From: Pollutimonas thiosulfatoxidans
Lineage (GTDB): Bacteria; Pseudomonadota; Gammaproteobacteria; Burkholderiales; Burkholderiaceae_B
Reading direction: 5' to 3'
Assembly (NCBI RefSeq): GCF_004022565.1
Contig: NZ_CP022987.1
Span: 2,666,001-2,730,000, forward strand
Length of the DNA stretch: 64,000 bases
In this document: piece by piece, positions 26,259-35,505 of the stretch
How the letters are laid out: every line of letters starts with the position of its first letter
Numbering within the stretch: the stretch's first letter is position 1
Program-made: the position numbers and the translations under genes
Notes under the pieces: model-generated
Told to the model about the DNA's origin: nothing
Databases searched by the model: none
The model's input: the letters and a program-made list of their open reading frames with translations, nothing else

Positions 26259-27260
26259 ATGAATACCAAACCGCGCCTTCTATCGCTGATCGCCGCTACA
26301 GCGGCGCTAGGTTTTTCCGTGTCTGCGGCAGCAGCGCAATTCGACTGGAAGTTCTATACCTACTTCGCGGCCAACGACAAGCCCACGCTCCTGCATAAGG
26401 CCTTTGCGGAGGACGTCAGCAAGGCCAGCCAAGACCGCCTTAACATCCAAGTGTTTGCATCCGGCGAGCTTCCCTACAAAGCTTCCGATGTGCTGCGCAC
26501 CGTGGCGCGCAATCAGGTGCAAATAGGCGATGTGGCTTTCGGTTTTGTGGCCGGCGATGTCCCGCAGCTGAACGCCTTGTCCATGCCGTTCTCGTGCACG
26601 TCTATCGACAAGTTCTACGACAACGCCGCCCCAGCCATGGAGCAAGACATCAACCAAGTGCTGGGCGACAAGTTCAAGACGCAGTCCATCATGCAGTGGG
26701 TCATGCCGCCTCAGCAGCTTTGGCTAGTGAAGCCCATAACGGGCATAGACGACCTGAAGAACCTGAAGGTGCGGGCGTGGAACCGCGAGCAAGTCGATAT
26801 TATGGCCGCGCTTGGCGGAGCCGGCGTCACGGTCACACCCGCCGAAGTCATACCCGCCTTGCAACGCGGAGTGGTTGATGGCGCCTTCACGGCGGCAGTT
26901 CCCGCACTGGACTGGAAGTTTAACGAAGTGACCAAGATGGGCTATATGCTTAACCTCACGCTCGCACACCAGGCGATGGTCGTTAATCAAAAAGCACTGA
27001 GCGAGCTGCCGGAAGACCTGAAAAAGCTACTGGTCGACAAGGCTGCCGAATGGGCGCCCAAGTACCGCGCCGCCATGATCCAAGCCGATCGCGACGCCCG
27101 CAAGCAATTGCAAGAGAAAGGCATGACGCTGATGGACGTAAGCCCGGCCGACCTGGAAAAACTTCGTGCCGCCGCCAAGCCAATAGGCGAAGCATGGGCA
27201 GCCAAGAACGGCGAGATGGCCAGCAAGATGCTGGCGGGTGCGGTAGATGCCTGCCTCTAA
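26259..27260 (+). CDS. dctP: TRAP transporter solute receptor (DctP)
   Basis: The 333-residue protein has a signal peptide ending about AAAAQ, followed by a DctP domain with IDDLKNLKVRAWNREQVDI and VIPALQRGVVDGAFTA. AGGAG lies before the ATG. It opens the plus-strand operon with DctQ, DctM and a lactonase, opposite to the acid-sugar kinase operon. The likely ligand is an acid sugar such as threonate or erythronate, or its lactone. This is inferred from the neighbours. Confidence 0.93.
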   Translation: MNTKPRLLSLIAATAALGFSVSAAAAQFDWKFYTYFAANDKPTLLHKAFAEDVSKASQDRLNIQVFASGELPYKASDVLRTVARNQVQIGDVAFGFVAGDVPQLNALSMPFSCTSIDKFYDNAAPAMEQDINQVLGDKFKTQSIMQWVMPPQQLWLVKPITGIDDLKNLKVRAWNREQVDIMAALGGAGVTVTPAEVIPALQRGVVDGAFTAAVPALDWKFNEVTKMGYMLNLTLAHQAMVVNQKALSELPEDLKKLLVDKAAEWAPKYRAAMIQADRDARKQLQEKGMTLMDVSPADLEKLRAAAKPIGEAWAAKNGEMASKMLAGAVDACL

Positions 27261-27810
27261 GCACTACCGGGTGGGACGGTGGCTGGATAAGCTGGGGCGT
27301 GGGGCGCTGTCGGTCTCTGCCTATATGCTGCTGCTGATGATGGTCTTGATGTGCGCCGAAATTGCTGCACGCCTGTTCTTCAAGACCTCCATCCAAATCT
27401 CCGAGGAATACAGCGGCTATCTGTTTACCTGGGTAAGCATGGGCGGCTTCCTGTATGCCCAGCGGGCCGACCGCTTTCTAAGGGTCGATGCCTTGCGCAA
27501 CATCCTGTCCGTACGCACCCGTGCAGCCATAGACGGGCTTGCATCCTTGGCCGGGGCGATCTTGTCTTTGATACTGCTGGAAGCCACCTGGGACACCTTC
27601 TACAGCAGCATCGTCTTTGAAACGACTTCCATGCAATATTCCGAAACGCCTCTCTACCTGCCGCAGATCGTCATGCCCGTGGGGTTCGCCTTGCTGGCCA
27701 TCGCCTTCCTGCATACGGCCATCATGCAAACGCGGGCGGCCTTGGGCCGAGGCCCTGTACCAACACCGCTGCAGCTGGACGACGACTACGGACAGGCACT
27801 ACACGAATGA
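27247..27810 (+). CDS. dctQ: TRAP transporter small permease (DctQ)
   Basis: The 187-residue protein has four hydrophobic segments and the DctQ-type stretch ARLFFKTSIQISEEYSGYLF followed by WVSMGGFLYAQRADRFLRVD. It overlaps the receptor gene by 14 bases and the DctM gene by 4 (ATGA). It belongs to the third complete TRAP system of the window. Confidence 0.93.
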   Translation: MPASKHYRVGRWLDKLGRGALSVSAYMLLLMMVLMCAEIAARLFFKTSIQISEEYSGYLFTWVSMGGFLYAQRADRFLRVDALRNILSVRTRAAIDGLASLAGAILSLILLEATWDTFYSSIVFETTSMQYSETPLYLPQIVMPVGFALLAIAFLHTAIMQTRAALGRGPVPTPLQLDDDYGQALHE

Positions 27811-29114
27811 GCTGGCAACTGGCCCTTAGCATCTATGGTGTCATGCTGCTTGCCTGTTTGCTGGGCGGCGTGGGCATCGGGACCAGCATCGGGCTGGTTG
27901 GCATCCTGGGCATCACCTTGGTGGCCGGCACCGACCTTTGGCTGTCTCTGGGCGACATCGTCTGGAACACCACTAATAACTTTACGCTGGTGTCCATACC
28001 GCTGTTCGTTCTGATGGGCGAAATCATTTTGCGCAGTGGTATCGCCGGGCGTTTCTATTCCGGCGTCGCCATTTTACTCCGCTGGCTGCCGGGTGGCTTG
28101 GCCCAAACCAATATCGTCGGCTGCGCCATCTTCTCGGCAATTGCCGGCTCATCCGTCGCTACCGCCATGACGGTAGGGTCCGTCGCGATTCCCGAGATGC
28201 GCAAACGCGGCTACGCCGACAGCCTTACCTTGGGAACACTGACGGGTGGCGGCTCTTTGGGAATTCTTATCCCGCCGTCCATACCCATGATCGTCTATGC
28301 CTCCATGACGCAAGTATCGCTTCTGGATTTGTTCATGGCGGGCGTCATCCCCGGCCTGACGCTGGCCGGCATTTTTATGCTGTATGTTGCCGTGCGCGTC
28401 GGCTTCAACTCCGAATTGGCGCCTCGTATTACAGCGCAGCCCTCAAATCAGCAATTGGTTCGAGCGGCGCTGGACTCGATGCCCGTCATCGGGCTGATCG
28501 CGGCCGTCATCGGCAGCATGTACTTCGGCATCGTCACCCCTACCGAGGCTGCCGCGCTAGGCTGTCTTTTTGCGCTGATGCTTGCAAGCGCGTACCGAGA
28601 GCTGACACGCGCTCGCCTCAAGCAAGCCCTGGTCAACGCAGCGATCACCAGCGGCGTCGTCATGTTCATTACCATCAACGCGCAAATATTGAACTTCGCC
28701 GTCGTCACATCGGGCATCGGCCAGGGCCTGGCCGGCAGCATGGTAGACATGGGCCTGTCGCCCTTCATGTTCTTTGTGCTCTTGCTGGTTATCTACCTGA
28801 TCGTCGGCATGTTCATCGATGGCCTGTCCATCATGCTACTGACCGTACCGCTTCTGTACTCGTCGTTCATGGCCATGGGCTTCGACGGCGTATGGTCAGG
28901 CGTCATTATTGTGATCTTCATAGAGCTGGGAGCATTGACGCCGCCTATGGGCTTGAACCTGTTTGCGGTACAGTCGATTGCCAGCGATACCAGCCTGGGC
29001 AAAGTGGCCTGGGCGTCCATGCCATTCGCGTTGATCATCGTGGCCTTCGCCTTCTTGATGTATTTCTTTCCGCAGTTGGCATTGTGGCTTCCCTCGGCCA
29101 TGAAAGGAGCTTGA
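27807..29114 (+). CDS. dctM: TRAP transporter large permease (DctM)
   Basis: The 435-residue multi-spanning protein has DctM motifs: LVSIPLFVLMGEIILRSGIA, FSAIAGSSVATAMTVGSVAI, LGILIPPSIPMIVYASMTQV and MYFGIVTPTEAAALGCLFAL. It is coupled to DctQ through an ATGA overlap. AAAGGAGC at its 3' end serves the next gene, the lactonase. Confidence 0.95.
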   Translation: MSWQLALSIYGVMLLACLLGGVGIGTSIGLVGILGITLVAGTDLWLSLGDIVWNTTNNFTLVSIPLFVLMGEIILRSGIAGRFYSGVAILLRWLPGGLAQTNIVGCAIFSAIAGSSVATAMTVGSVAIPEMRKRGYADSLTLGTLTGGGSLGILIPPSIPMIVYASMTQVSLLDLFMAGVIPGLTLAGIFMLYVAVRVGFNSELAPRITAQPSNQQLVRAALDSMPVIGLIAAVIGSMYFGIVTPTEAAALGCLFALMLASAYRELTRARLKQALVNAAITSGVVMFITINAQILNFAVVTSGIGQGLAGSMVDMGLSPFMFFVLLLVIYLIVGMFIDGLSIMLLTVPLLYSSFMAMGFDGVWSGVIIVIFIELGALTPPMGLNLFAVQSIASDTSLGKVAWASMPFALIIVAFAFLMYFFPQLALWLPSAMKGA

Positions 29115-29117
29115 TCC

Positions 29118-30035
29118 GTGATGTTCGCGGCACCGCCCATTATTCCCACCCGCGTCTTCGCCCGGCTACCCGATGACCTGCGCCGAACCGGCAAAGACAC
29201 CGAGTGGCATCATGGCCAGCCTGGCGCGCTGCCCGAGCACTCCCTACTAGAGGGCCCGGCGTTCGATAGGGCCGGCACACTATGGTGTGTAGATATCCCG
29301 TACGGCCGGATCTTCAAAGTGTCGCCTGACGGAGAGTTCTCTGTCGCGCTGGAGTATGACGGAGAACCCAATGGCCTGGCCATTCACCAAGATGGCCGCA
29401 TCTTTATCGCCGACTACGCGCACGGCATCATGGTGTTCGACCCGAGCACTGGCAAGATCGCGCCCTTCGTCACCCGCGTTCGGCTCGAGCGCCTGAAGGC
29501 GGTCAATGACCTGACCTTTTCACGCAATGGCGACCTGTACTTCACCGACCAAGGGCTGACTGGACTGCATGACCCGACGGGACGGGTGTTCCGGGTCAGT
29601 GCCGACGGCCGCATAGACTGCCTGCTGGATAATATCCCCAGCCCTAATGGTATTGCCCTGGACCCCAGCGGCACCGTGCTTTATGTAGCCGTAACCCGCG
29701 CCAATGCGGTGTGGCGAGTGCCTTTGATGGTAGATGGCACCATCGCCAAAGTGGCCAACTTCATCCAGCTATCCGGCGGTGGCGGGCCTGATGGCCTGGC
29801 AGTCGATCGCTCCGGGGGCTTGGCGGTGGCGCATATCGGCCTGGGCATCGTCTGGCTGTTCGATCGCCGCGGCGTGCCTATCGGCCAGGTTCAGTCGACG
29901 GTTGGCGATCACACCACGAATATTGCGTACGGCGGCCCGGACGGCAGGACGCTGTACATCACTGAGTCGGAAAGCGGACAGATACTGCAGGCTCAAACCC
30001 CCGAGGCGGGGATGGAGCTTTACTCGGGGGTGTAG
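29118..30035 (+). CDS. SMP-30/gluconolactonase family lactone hydrolase
   Basis: The 305-residue protein is a six-bladed propeller of the SMP-30 family. Metal-site residues are visible in LLEGPAFDRAGTLWCVD (Glu), KAVNDLTFSRNGDLYFTD (Asn) and GGGGPDGLAVDRSGG (Asp), with SPNGIALDPSGTVLYVA between. Such enzymes open sugar lactones to aldonic acids. It ends the TRAP operon and probably converts an imported lactone to the acid phosphorylated by the divergent kinase. AGGAG precedes a GTG at 29118 at better spacing than the ATG at 29121, so either may be used. No signal peptide is seen. Confidence 0.88.
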   Translation: MMFAAPPIIPTRVFARLPDDLRRTGKDTEWHHGQPGALPEHSLLEGPAFDRAGTLWCVDIPYGRIFKVSPDGEFSVALEYDGEPNGLAIHQDGRIFIADYAHGIMVFDPSTGKIAPFVTRVRLERLKAVNDLTFSRNGDLYFTDQGLTGLHDPTGRVFRVSADGRIDCLLDNIPSPNGIALDPSGTVLYVAVTRANAVWRVPLMVDGTIAKVANFIQLSGGGGPDGLAVDRSGGLAVAHIGLGIVWLFDRRGVPIGQVQSTVGDHTTNIAYGGPDGRTLYITESESGQILQAQTPEAGMELYSGV

Positions 30036-30212
30036 CGGGAGGCAATAGGGGGTTATCTGCCCACTCGTTTTCCCTGTCAGAACTTTTAGGCGCCGAGGTG
30101 GCCCCCAATGGGTCCCTGCTGCTCCAAACAAGCTCAATTCGGCCGTTAGCTCTAGTGACCTGCCTGCAATTAGAATGGTGGCCTTGAACTTAAATTTACT
30201 CGGGCCTCTTTC

Positions 30213-30935
30213 ATGTCAGACCATTTGGACACATATATCGGTGCATACAAAGATACGTTCGCGTATAGCTTCGACAACAATCTTCTTCTGAACTGGTATC
30301 CGAAGCGCATAATCGACAGAGTCGTACCCGAAGCACACGTGCTCGAATTAGGTGTGGGTCATGGGTTCACCACCCTACGATTCGCTCAACATTTCGCGCG
30401 GACAGTCGTCGTCGATGGCTCCGCTGCCGTCATTGAAAAGTTTCGACAGGAGCATCCGACATGCCGAGCAACTATAGTCGAAAGCTACTTTGAAGACTTC
30501 AATACAGATGAGCGCTTTGATGTAATCGTCATGGGCTTTATTCTCGAGCACGTGAATTACCCGGCGCTGATATTAGAGCGGTTCAAGCGTTTCCTGGCCC
30601 CCGGAGGTCGCGTCTTTGTCGGCGTCCCAAACGGCGAATCTATGCACCGACGGCTCGGACACTCTGCAGGACTGCTTGATGACATGATGTCGCTCGGTCA
30701 GGGAGATCTGGAGCTTGGGCATAAACGCCTGTACTCGAAAGCAACCCTTCATGCGCAGCTAAGTGACGCCGGCTATGATGTGTGCGCGATGGAAGGGATC
30801 TTTCTAAAGCCTTTCACGACAGTACAACTTCAAAAGTTGGAGTTGTCCTCAGCGATCACCGACGCCTTATGCCAGCTCGGAGTCCATTATCCCGAACTTA
30901 GTTGCGGGCTGTTGGCTGAAGCCAGACTGCGCTGA
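30213..30935 (+). CDS. Class I SAM-dependent methyltransferase
   Basis: The 240-residue protein has SAM-binding motif I VLELGVGHGFTTLRFAQ (about residues 46-62), an acidic loop end VVVDGSAAVIEKF, and motif post I/II FDVIVMGFILEHVNYP with LAPGGRVFVGVPN. It methylates an unknown acceptor; its place at the head of the glycan locus suggests a sugar or sugar nucleotide. No clear ribosome site precedes the ATG. It lies 58 bases before the start of a frameshifted epimerase gene. GC is lower than in the catabolic genes to the left. Confidence 0.85.
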   Translation: MSDHLDTYIGAYKDTFAYSFDNNLLLNWYPKRIIDRVVPEAHVLELGVGHGFTTLRFAQHFARTVVVDGSAAVIEKFRQEHPTCRATIVESYFEDFNTDERFDVIVMGFILEHVNYPALILERFKRFLAPGGRVFVGVPNGESMHRRLGHSAGLLDDMMSLGQGDLELGHKRLYSKATLHAQLSDAGYDVCAMEGIFLKPFTTVQLQKLELSSAITDALCQLGVHYPELSCGLLAEARLR

Positions 30936-30993
30936 CATGTGGACGGAAGCTGCAACCAGCCTTGTAATCTAACAAGAACATATAGGTTTACAG

Positions 30994-31853
30994 ATGAAGA
31001 TTATGATTGTAGGCGGCACCTCGTCTTTGGCGCGGACGTTGAAGCCGTGTTGGAGAAATTTGCCAACGTGGTGACGGCGGGCCGCTCCCACTGCGACATT
31101 GGACTAGACCTCAGAAGTCCGTTAGAGGACTTTCGAATTCCGGCTGACTTAGATGCTATCGTGAACGTGGCGAGCTATTTCGGCGGCAAGAGCTATGAGG
31201 ACATTGCCCAGGCTCAGAGTGTTAACGTGATGGGCTTGATGAAATTGTGTGAAGCTGCCACTCGGTCGAACGCCAAGCACCTTGTACAGATATCTAGCAT
31301 CTTCGCTGAGCTCGACACAACGTCACACCTTTACGGCGCATATTCGTTGACCAAGCGACATTCGGAAGAGATGGCCGAACTACATGCCGCACAATTTAAC
31401 TTGCCGCTCACAATTTTACGCCCATCGCAGCTCTATGCTGTCGGCGACTCGCAGCGTAAGCATCAAGGATTTCTCTACAGTTTGATTGATAATGTGGAGC
31501 AGGGTAAGGATGTGCTTATTTACGGAAAGAACGACGCACTGCGCAATTTCATCCACACGGAGGACGTTGCCCAGATAATTGCGCTCGTAATTCAGAGCCG
31601 AACGCTAGGAAAGTACATCTGTGCCAGCATCCAGAATGTACGTCTAACGGAGATCGCGAACGCTGCAATTGAAGCGTTCAACAGTCCTAGTGAAGTCAAG
31701 TTTCTCGAAGCCAAGCCAAATGTGCCGGATGTCGCGTTCCAACTCAACGACGATATCTACCGCATACTGCATTTTTATCCGCAGATCTCATTGCTGGCCG
31801 GCATGCAGAAAGAGGCAGCACGCCGAAGAAAAGAGAGGGAGAACTCTCGCTGA
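30994..31853 (+). pseudogene. NAD-dependent epimerase/dehydratase (extended SDR) with an apparent frameshift
   Basis: An ATG at 30994 opens a Rossmann start MKIMIVGGTSSLARTLKP with the glycine-rich NAD motif, but that frame stops at a TGA soon after. The rest of the protein continues in the frame that starts VLEKFANVVTAGRSHCDIGL at 31047 and runs to 31853. That part carries VQISSIFAEL, the YGAYSLTKRHSEE catalytic Tyr-Lys pair and LRNFIHTEDVAQ. One base is missing near 31045-31047 (AAGCC/GTG). If restored, it is a normal epimerase of about 286 residues. The long frame starting at 30939 is artificial at its N-terminus. This may be decay or a sequence error. Confidence 0.75.
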
Positions 31854-32392
31854 CTCTCCCAACAGCCGGGCGGCGGGACCTTCCTGCTATGCGCCAGAAA
31901 CCACGCCAGTTCAACGATGGAGGGATAAAGCTCGCTTGGACTCGGCAGGTACTTTCTGTCCAATTGGAGACTCTCTTTACGCTCCGTCGTGGGTTGCACC
32001 TGATCAGACAGGCGCCTCGTATTCACGGCAGTATGCCGAGCGCTGATCACCTCATTCTGGCATGCGCCCAGTAGATATACACAATGCTGTCCCGAAGGCT
32101 ATGGAAAGAATTGATGTAGGGTAACGCGAAGCTGCTGCGTACGGGGCGGTGAGGTACACACCTGCCATCCGCGGGCTTCGCTGCCCGAGTTAAGCAAGTG
32201 CCCAGAGCAACATTGATCGTCTGGTACAAGAACGAGCAGCGTCATAGTGGCATTCGGTTCGTCATGCCCGCAAGTAGCCCGAACATGATCAGCCAAACTG
32301 TGTCCGGGGACCGCCTATAAATGCGGCCGCGAATCACCTGAGTCGTTATTACATGGGCGCCTAATGGTAACATCTCCATTTGTCCCCCAAAT
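31854..32392. other. 539-base region without a supported gene
   Basis: Short frames occur on both strands (for example 32047-32229 and 32099-32296 minus) but none has a ribosome site, family motif or sensible composition. I see no terminal repeats. The region probably holds the promoter of the Wzz gene, but I cannot point to a confident promoter. Confidence 0.35.
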
Positions 32393-33502
32393 ATGTCCGG
32401 AGCGACTGTGGAACAGAATCAATCGAAAGCCTCTCTCTCGGACGAGGTGGATATACGGGAGTTAGTAACAGAACTGTGGGCGCGCAAGCTATTCGTTCTC
32501 GTATGCACGGTCTTTTTGACAGGCGCGGCGCTCGGGTACGCGCTGCTCGTAAGTCCGACATATGAAGCATCAGCTCACGCAACGCCACCTGCGACGATGG
32601 CAGTCAAGGAATACAACTTATTCGTAAGCGCTTACCCGAGTGTATTTCAGGCCGGTCCCCCTACCGGACCGTTTGAGCTCGGGGACGTTAACCATATCAC
32701 TCCTGACCTAGCGTATGGCCATTTCGTAGAGCAGCTATCCTCTCACGCGATACGTCGCAAGTTTTTCGAAAAGCATTATTTTCCCTCGTTAAGCAGCCAA
32801 GCTGATTCCGGTACCCCTGATGCTGCATGGCAGACCTTTAACTCCAGCTTAGTAGTCGAGACACCGATCGTTACAGGCGGCCGTGTCACCACGGTAACGA
32901 TGCGAGGAGCAGACCCAAGCTCGCTTGCGGAATGGGCGAATCGCTTTGTCAAATTTACTATATCTGAGACAAATGCATTAGTGCTCGCGAGTTTGACCAG
33001 CAAAGTGGATGGCAAAGTGCAAGCAATAGACCGCCAAATTGAGGCAGTACGCGAAGTTGCTCGAAAGGCTCGACTTTACCGTATCACACGCCTTCACGAC
33101 GCGCTTGCTATTGCGGAGTCGATTGGGTTGATCAAACCGCCCCCAGAGTGGCCAATTGTTTTTACGACCGGAGACTCAACTGGGGCAACACCTGCACTAT
33201 ACCTGCGTGGCGCCAGCGCGCTGAACGCAGAATTAGAACAACTCGAGCACAGGGAGCAGGATGACGCTTATATCCCTGAACTGCCGTTGCTACTAACAAA
33301 CAAGACTTTATTGGCCACCTTGAATCCCTCAGAAGTAAGCATTGAGGTTGCAAGTTTAGAGACAGAAGCGACCACCCCGAAGAGCCCTGTTGAGCCACGT
33401 AAAAAGCGAATAGTGCTAGCCGGAATGCTACTGGGCCTGTCGTTCGGAGCGTTTTTAGTGATCTCAAGCTATCTATTTAGACTCCGCAAGCCCGTAACTT
33501 AA
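32393..33502 (+). CDS. wzz: Wzz-type polysaccharide chain-length determinant
   Basis: The 369-residue protein has the Wzz/PCP layout: an N-terminal segment EVDIRELVTELWARK, a first membrane helix (about 34-55, LFVLVCTVFLTGAALGYALL), a large periplasmic region with a helical centre, and a C-terminal helix KRIVLAGMLLGLSFGAFLVI. SPTYEASA after the first helix matches the family. It controls the modal length of a polymer made by the Wzy pathway. No strong ribosome site precedes the ATG. Wzx- and Wzy-type candidates are on the other arm of the locus. Confidence 0.88.
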   Translation: MSGATVEQNQSKASLSDEVDIRELVTELWARKLFVLVCTVFLTGAALGYALLVSPTYEASAHATPPATMAVKEYNLFVSAYPSVFQAGPPTGPFELGDVNHITPDLAYGHFVEQLSSHAIRRKFFEKHYFPSLSSQADSGTPDAAWQTFNSSLVVETPIVTGGRVTTVTMRGADPSSLAEWANRFVKFTISETNALVLASLTSKVDGKVQAIDRQIEAVREVARKARLYRITRLHDALAIAESIGLIKPPPEWPIVFTTGDSTGATPALYLRGASALNAELEQLEHREQDDAYIPELPLLLTNKTLLATLNPSEVSIEVASLETEATTPKSPVEPRKKRIVLAGMLLGLSFGAFLVISSYLFRLRKPVT

Positions 33503-33696
33503 TATCCAATAAGCTTGCGCTGATGCGGAAGCAACTACAATACCTCTATAATCAGCAGCTCGGTAACAATTAACATAGCTTGCGGTAGGTATCGGTGCAC
33601 GAAGAAGGCGTACGGACAAAACACGCGTCCACCCGCACAGCAACGATGACGCGAAATCCTTTTAAGTGAGGAATCGATCCTAGCTGACTCAGTGAC

Positions 33697-34392
33697 ATGA
33701 AAAACAAAAAGATAGCGATACTCCAGTCTAACTATATCCCCTGGAAGGGCTATTTCGACCTCATTGCAGCGGTAGATGAGTTTATTCTCTATGACGACGT
33801 CCAGTTTACAAAAAATGATTGGCGTAACAGAAACAAGATAAAAACGTCTCAAGGCTCTACTTGGCTAACAATACCAGTGGGTCAAAACATAAAACGCCGA
33901 ATTCGGGATGTCACTATTGATGATCAATCATGGCTAACGAAGCATTGGGGTACGCTCGAGCGTAACTATACGAAAGCACATCACTTCAAGGAAGTTTCAG
34001 CCTGGCTGAAGCCTCTATATACTGAGCAAAGATATTCTCACCTATCTCAACTTAATCGACATTTTATCGAGACGATCTGTTGGTATTTGAAAATTAAGAC
34101 ACGAATAAGAAACTCATGGGACTATGAACTGTCTGAAGGCCAGACCGAGCGCCTCGTTGATTTATGCACCCAAGCGGACGGCAACGAATATATATCCGGA
34201 CCAGCAGCTAAGGCATATATCGATGAGAGCCTTTTTTCCAGTAGAAACATACGATTGACATGGTTCGACTATGGTCGCTATCCCGAGTATCCGCAGCTTT
34301 GGGGAACTTTCGTTCACGAAGTATCAATCTTAGATCTGCTATTTAACTGCGGAAGAGACTCGTCCAGCTACATGAGGTACACAAAGGCATGA
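33697..34392 (+). CDS. WbqC family protein
   Basis: The 231-residue protein starts KKIAILQSNYIPWKGYFDLI and continues DEFILYDDVQFTKNDWRNRN and LTIPV, which are hallmarks of the WbqC-like family (PF08889) of O-antigen and glycan loci. The family's biochemistry is poorly known, and roles in sugar amide or acyl modification have been proposed from context. Its stop overlaps the GT2 start (ATGA at 34389-34392). Confidence 0.88.
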   Translation: MKNKKIAILQSNYIPWKGYFDLIAAVDEFILYDDVQFTKNDWRNRNKIKTSQGSTWLTIPVGQNIKRRIRDVTIDDQSWLTKHWGTLERNYTKAHHFKEVSAWLKPLYTEQRYSHLSQLNRHFIETICWYLKIKTRIRNSWDYELSEGQTERLVDLCTQADGNEYISGPAAKAYIDESLFSSRNIRLTWFDYGRYPEYPQLWGTFVHEVSILDLLFNCGRDSSSYMRYTKA

Positions 34393-35324
34393 AGCTTTCT
34401 ATTATCACCACTTTGTATAATTCCGAGCCGTTCATCCAAGAATTTTATAACCGAATCAGTCGCACGGCCTCTCAGAAAGCTAACGAAGAATACGAGTTAA
34501 TTTTTGTAGTTGACGGCTCTCCTGATAACGCTCTGTCGCTTGCGCTCGAAATCCAGGCAAGCGATCCGAAAGTTCACGTTATAGAACTGTCAAGGAACTT
34601 TGGTCATCACGCGGCCATCATCGCGGGTTTATCCCACTGTCAAGGCGATCAAGTGTTCTTAATAGACTGCGACCTAGAAGAGCAACCTGAATGGTTGTCC
34701 CTATTCTACAAAACACAGATTGAGACACAAAGTGACGTCGTATTCGGCGTCCAAGCCGAAAGGGTATCGTCACGGAACTCCAATTTTTTTGGCGAGCTGT
34801 TCTGGTCCGCTCTGAACTTGATGTCGAGCGTCAGTATTCCACATAGTCCCATGACATGTAGATTAATGACTAAGCAATATGTGGAATCTCTGTTAGAGAT
34901 CGGTGATAGAGTGCTTTACTTGGCTGGGGCATTTGCTTGGGCTGGCTTTAAGCAAACCGCTATACCTCTTAAGAAGAGCCCCCGTCCTAAAGAGTATAAG
35001 TCATCATATAGTCTATCCCGCAAGCTTGTTCAGGTAGTTGACTCCTTTGCTTCGTTCAGCATAGCCCCTCTTACCTTGATATTTTTTGTAGGACTTACGG
35101 TCTGGTTGGGCTCTCTGCTTTTTGCGGCTGCTCTCTTAATAGAAAAGGCTATTTATCCAGATCTAATTCTGTCGGGCTTCACTGCAGTTATGCTCTCTCT
35201 TTGGTTTATCGGTGGAACTATTATTTTATTTCTTGGAATCCTGGGCTTATATCTGGCCAAAATTTTCCAGGAAGTAAAGCGGCGACCTCTATACTTAGTT
35301 CGCAATCATTTCTCCAAAGATTGA
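34389..35324 (+). CDS. Family 2 glycosyltransferase with C-terminal membrane helices (GtrB/DPM1-like)
   Basis: The 311-residue protein has a GT-A domain (LSIITTLYNSEPFIQEFY; FVVDGSPDNAL; RNFGHHAAIIAGL; metal-binding DCDLEEQPEW in the DXD place) and two C-terminal membrane helices (about 225-255 and 265-295). This architecture makes polyprenyl-phosphate-linked sugars (dolichyl-phosphate mannose synthase or GtrB type) that a GT-C enzyme then uses in the periplasm. The two WDDW membrane proteins of the locus are possible users. It is coupled to the WbqC gene. Confidence 0.88.
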   Translation: MKLSIITTLYNSEPFIQEFYNRISRTASQKANEEYELIFVVDGSPDNALSLALEIQASDPKVHVIELSRNFGHHAAIIAGLSHCQGDQVFLIDCDLEEQPEWLSLFYKTQIETQSDVVFGVQAERVSSRNSNFFGELFWSALNLMSSVSIPHSPMTCRLMTKQYVESLLEIGDRVLYLAGAFAWAGFKQTAIPLKKSPRPKEYKSSYSLSRKLVQVVDSFASFSIAPLTLIFFVGLTVWLGSLLFAAALLIEKAIYPDLILSGFTAVMLSLWFIGGTIILFLGILGLYLAKIFQEVKRRPLYLVRNHFSKD

Positions 35325-35325
35325 T

Positions 35326-35505
35326 ATGAGTAATAGCCTGAAGAGCCCCTACGAATGCCTCGAAGTGCTCGCGCCAACCAGGCTGCAGAACGCTTGTTTG
35401 CACACGGACGTTTTTCGGAATATTAGCAAGGGCGGACCAAGTGCAGCAGTCTTAGCTAAACATACTAGAACGCGTTGCAGGCGCACCCGGACGGTTAACT
35501 TATGA
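35326..35505 (+). CDS. Small ORF of unknown function (59 aa)
   Basis: This frame starts one base after the GT2 stop (TGATATG) and ends with a TGA overlapping the ATG of the ATP-grasp gene at 35502, so it is bracketed exactly as a coupled gene would be. The product (MSNSLKSPYECLEVL at the start) has no recognised motif, membrane helix or signal. Its C-terminus is arginine-rich (TRTRCRRTRTVNL). It may be a real small protein, a translation-coupling leader or the remnant of a deleted gene. Confidence 0.3.
   Translation: MSNSLKSPYECLEVLAPTRLQNACLHTDVFRNISKGGPSAAVLAKHTRTRCRRTRTVNL

Noticed and set aside
32047..32296. Two overlapping minus-strand frames upstream of wzz
   Set aside because: No start signal, no family motif, and they overlap each other in different frames.
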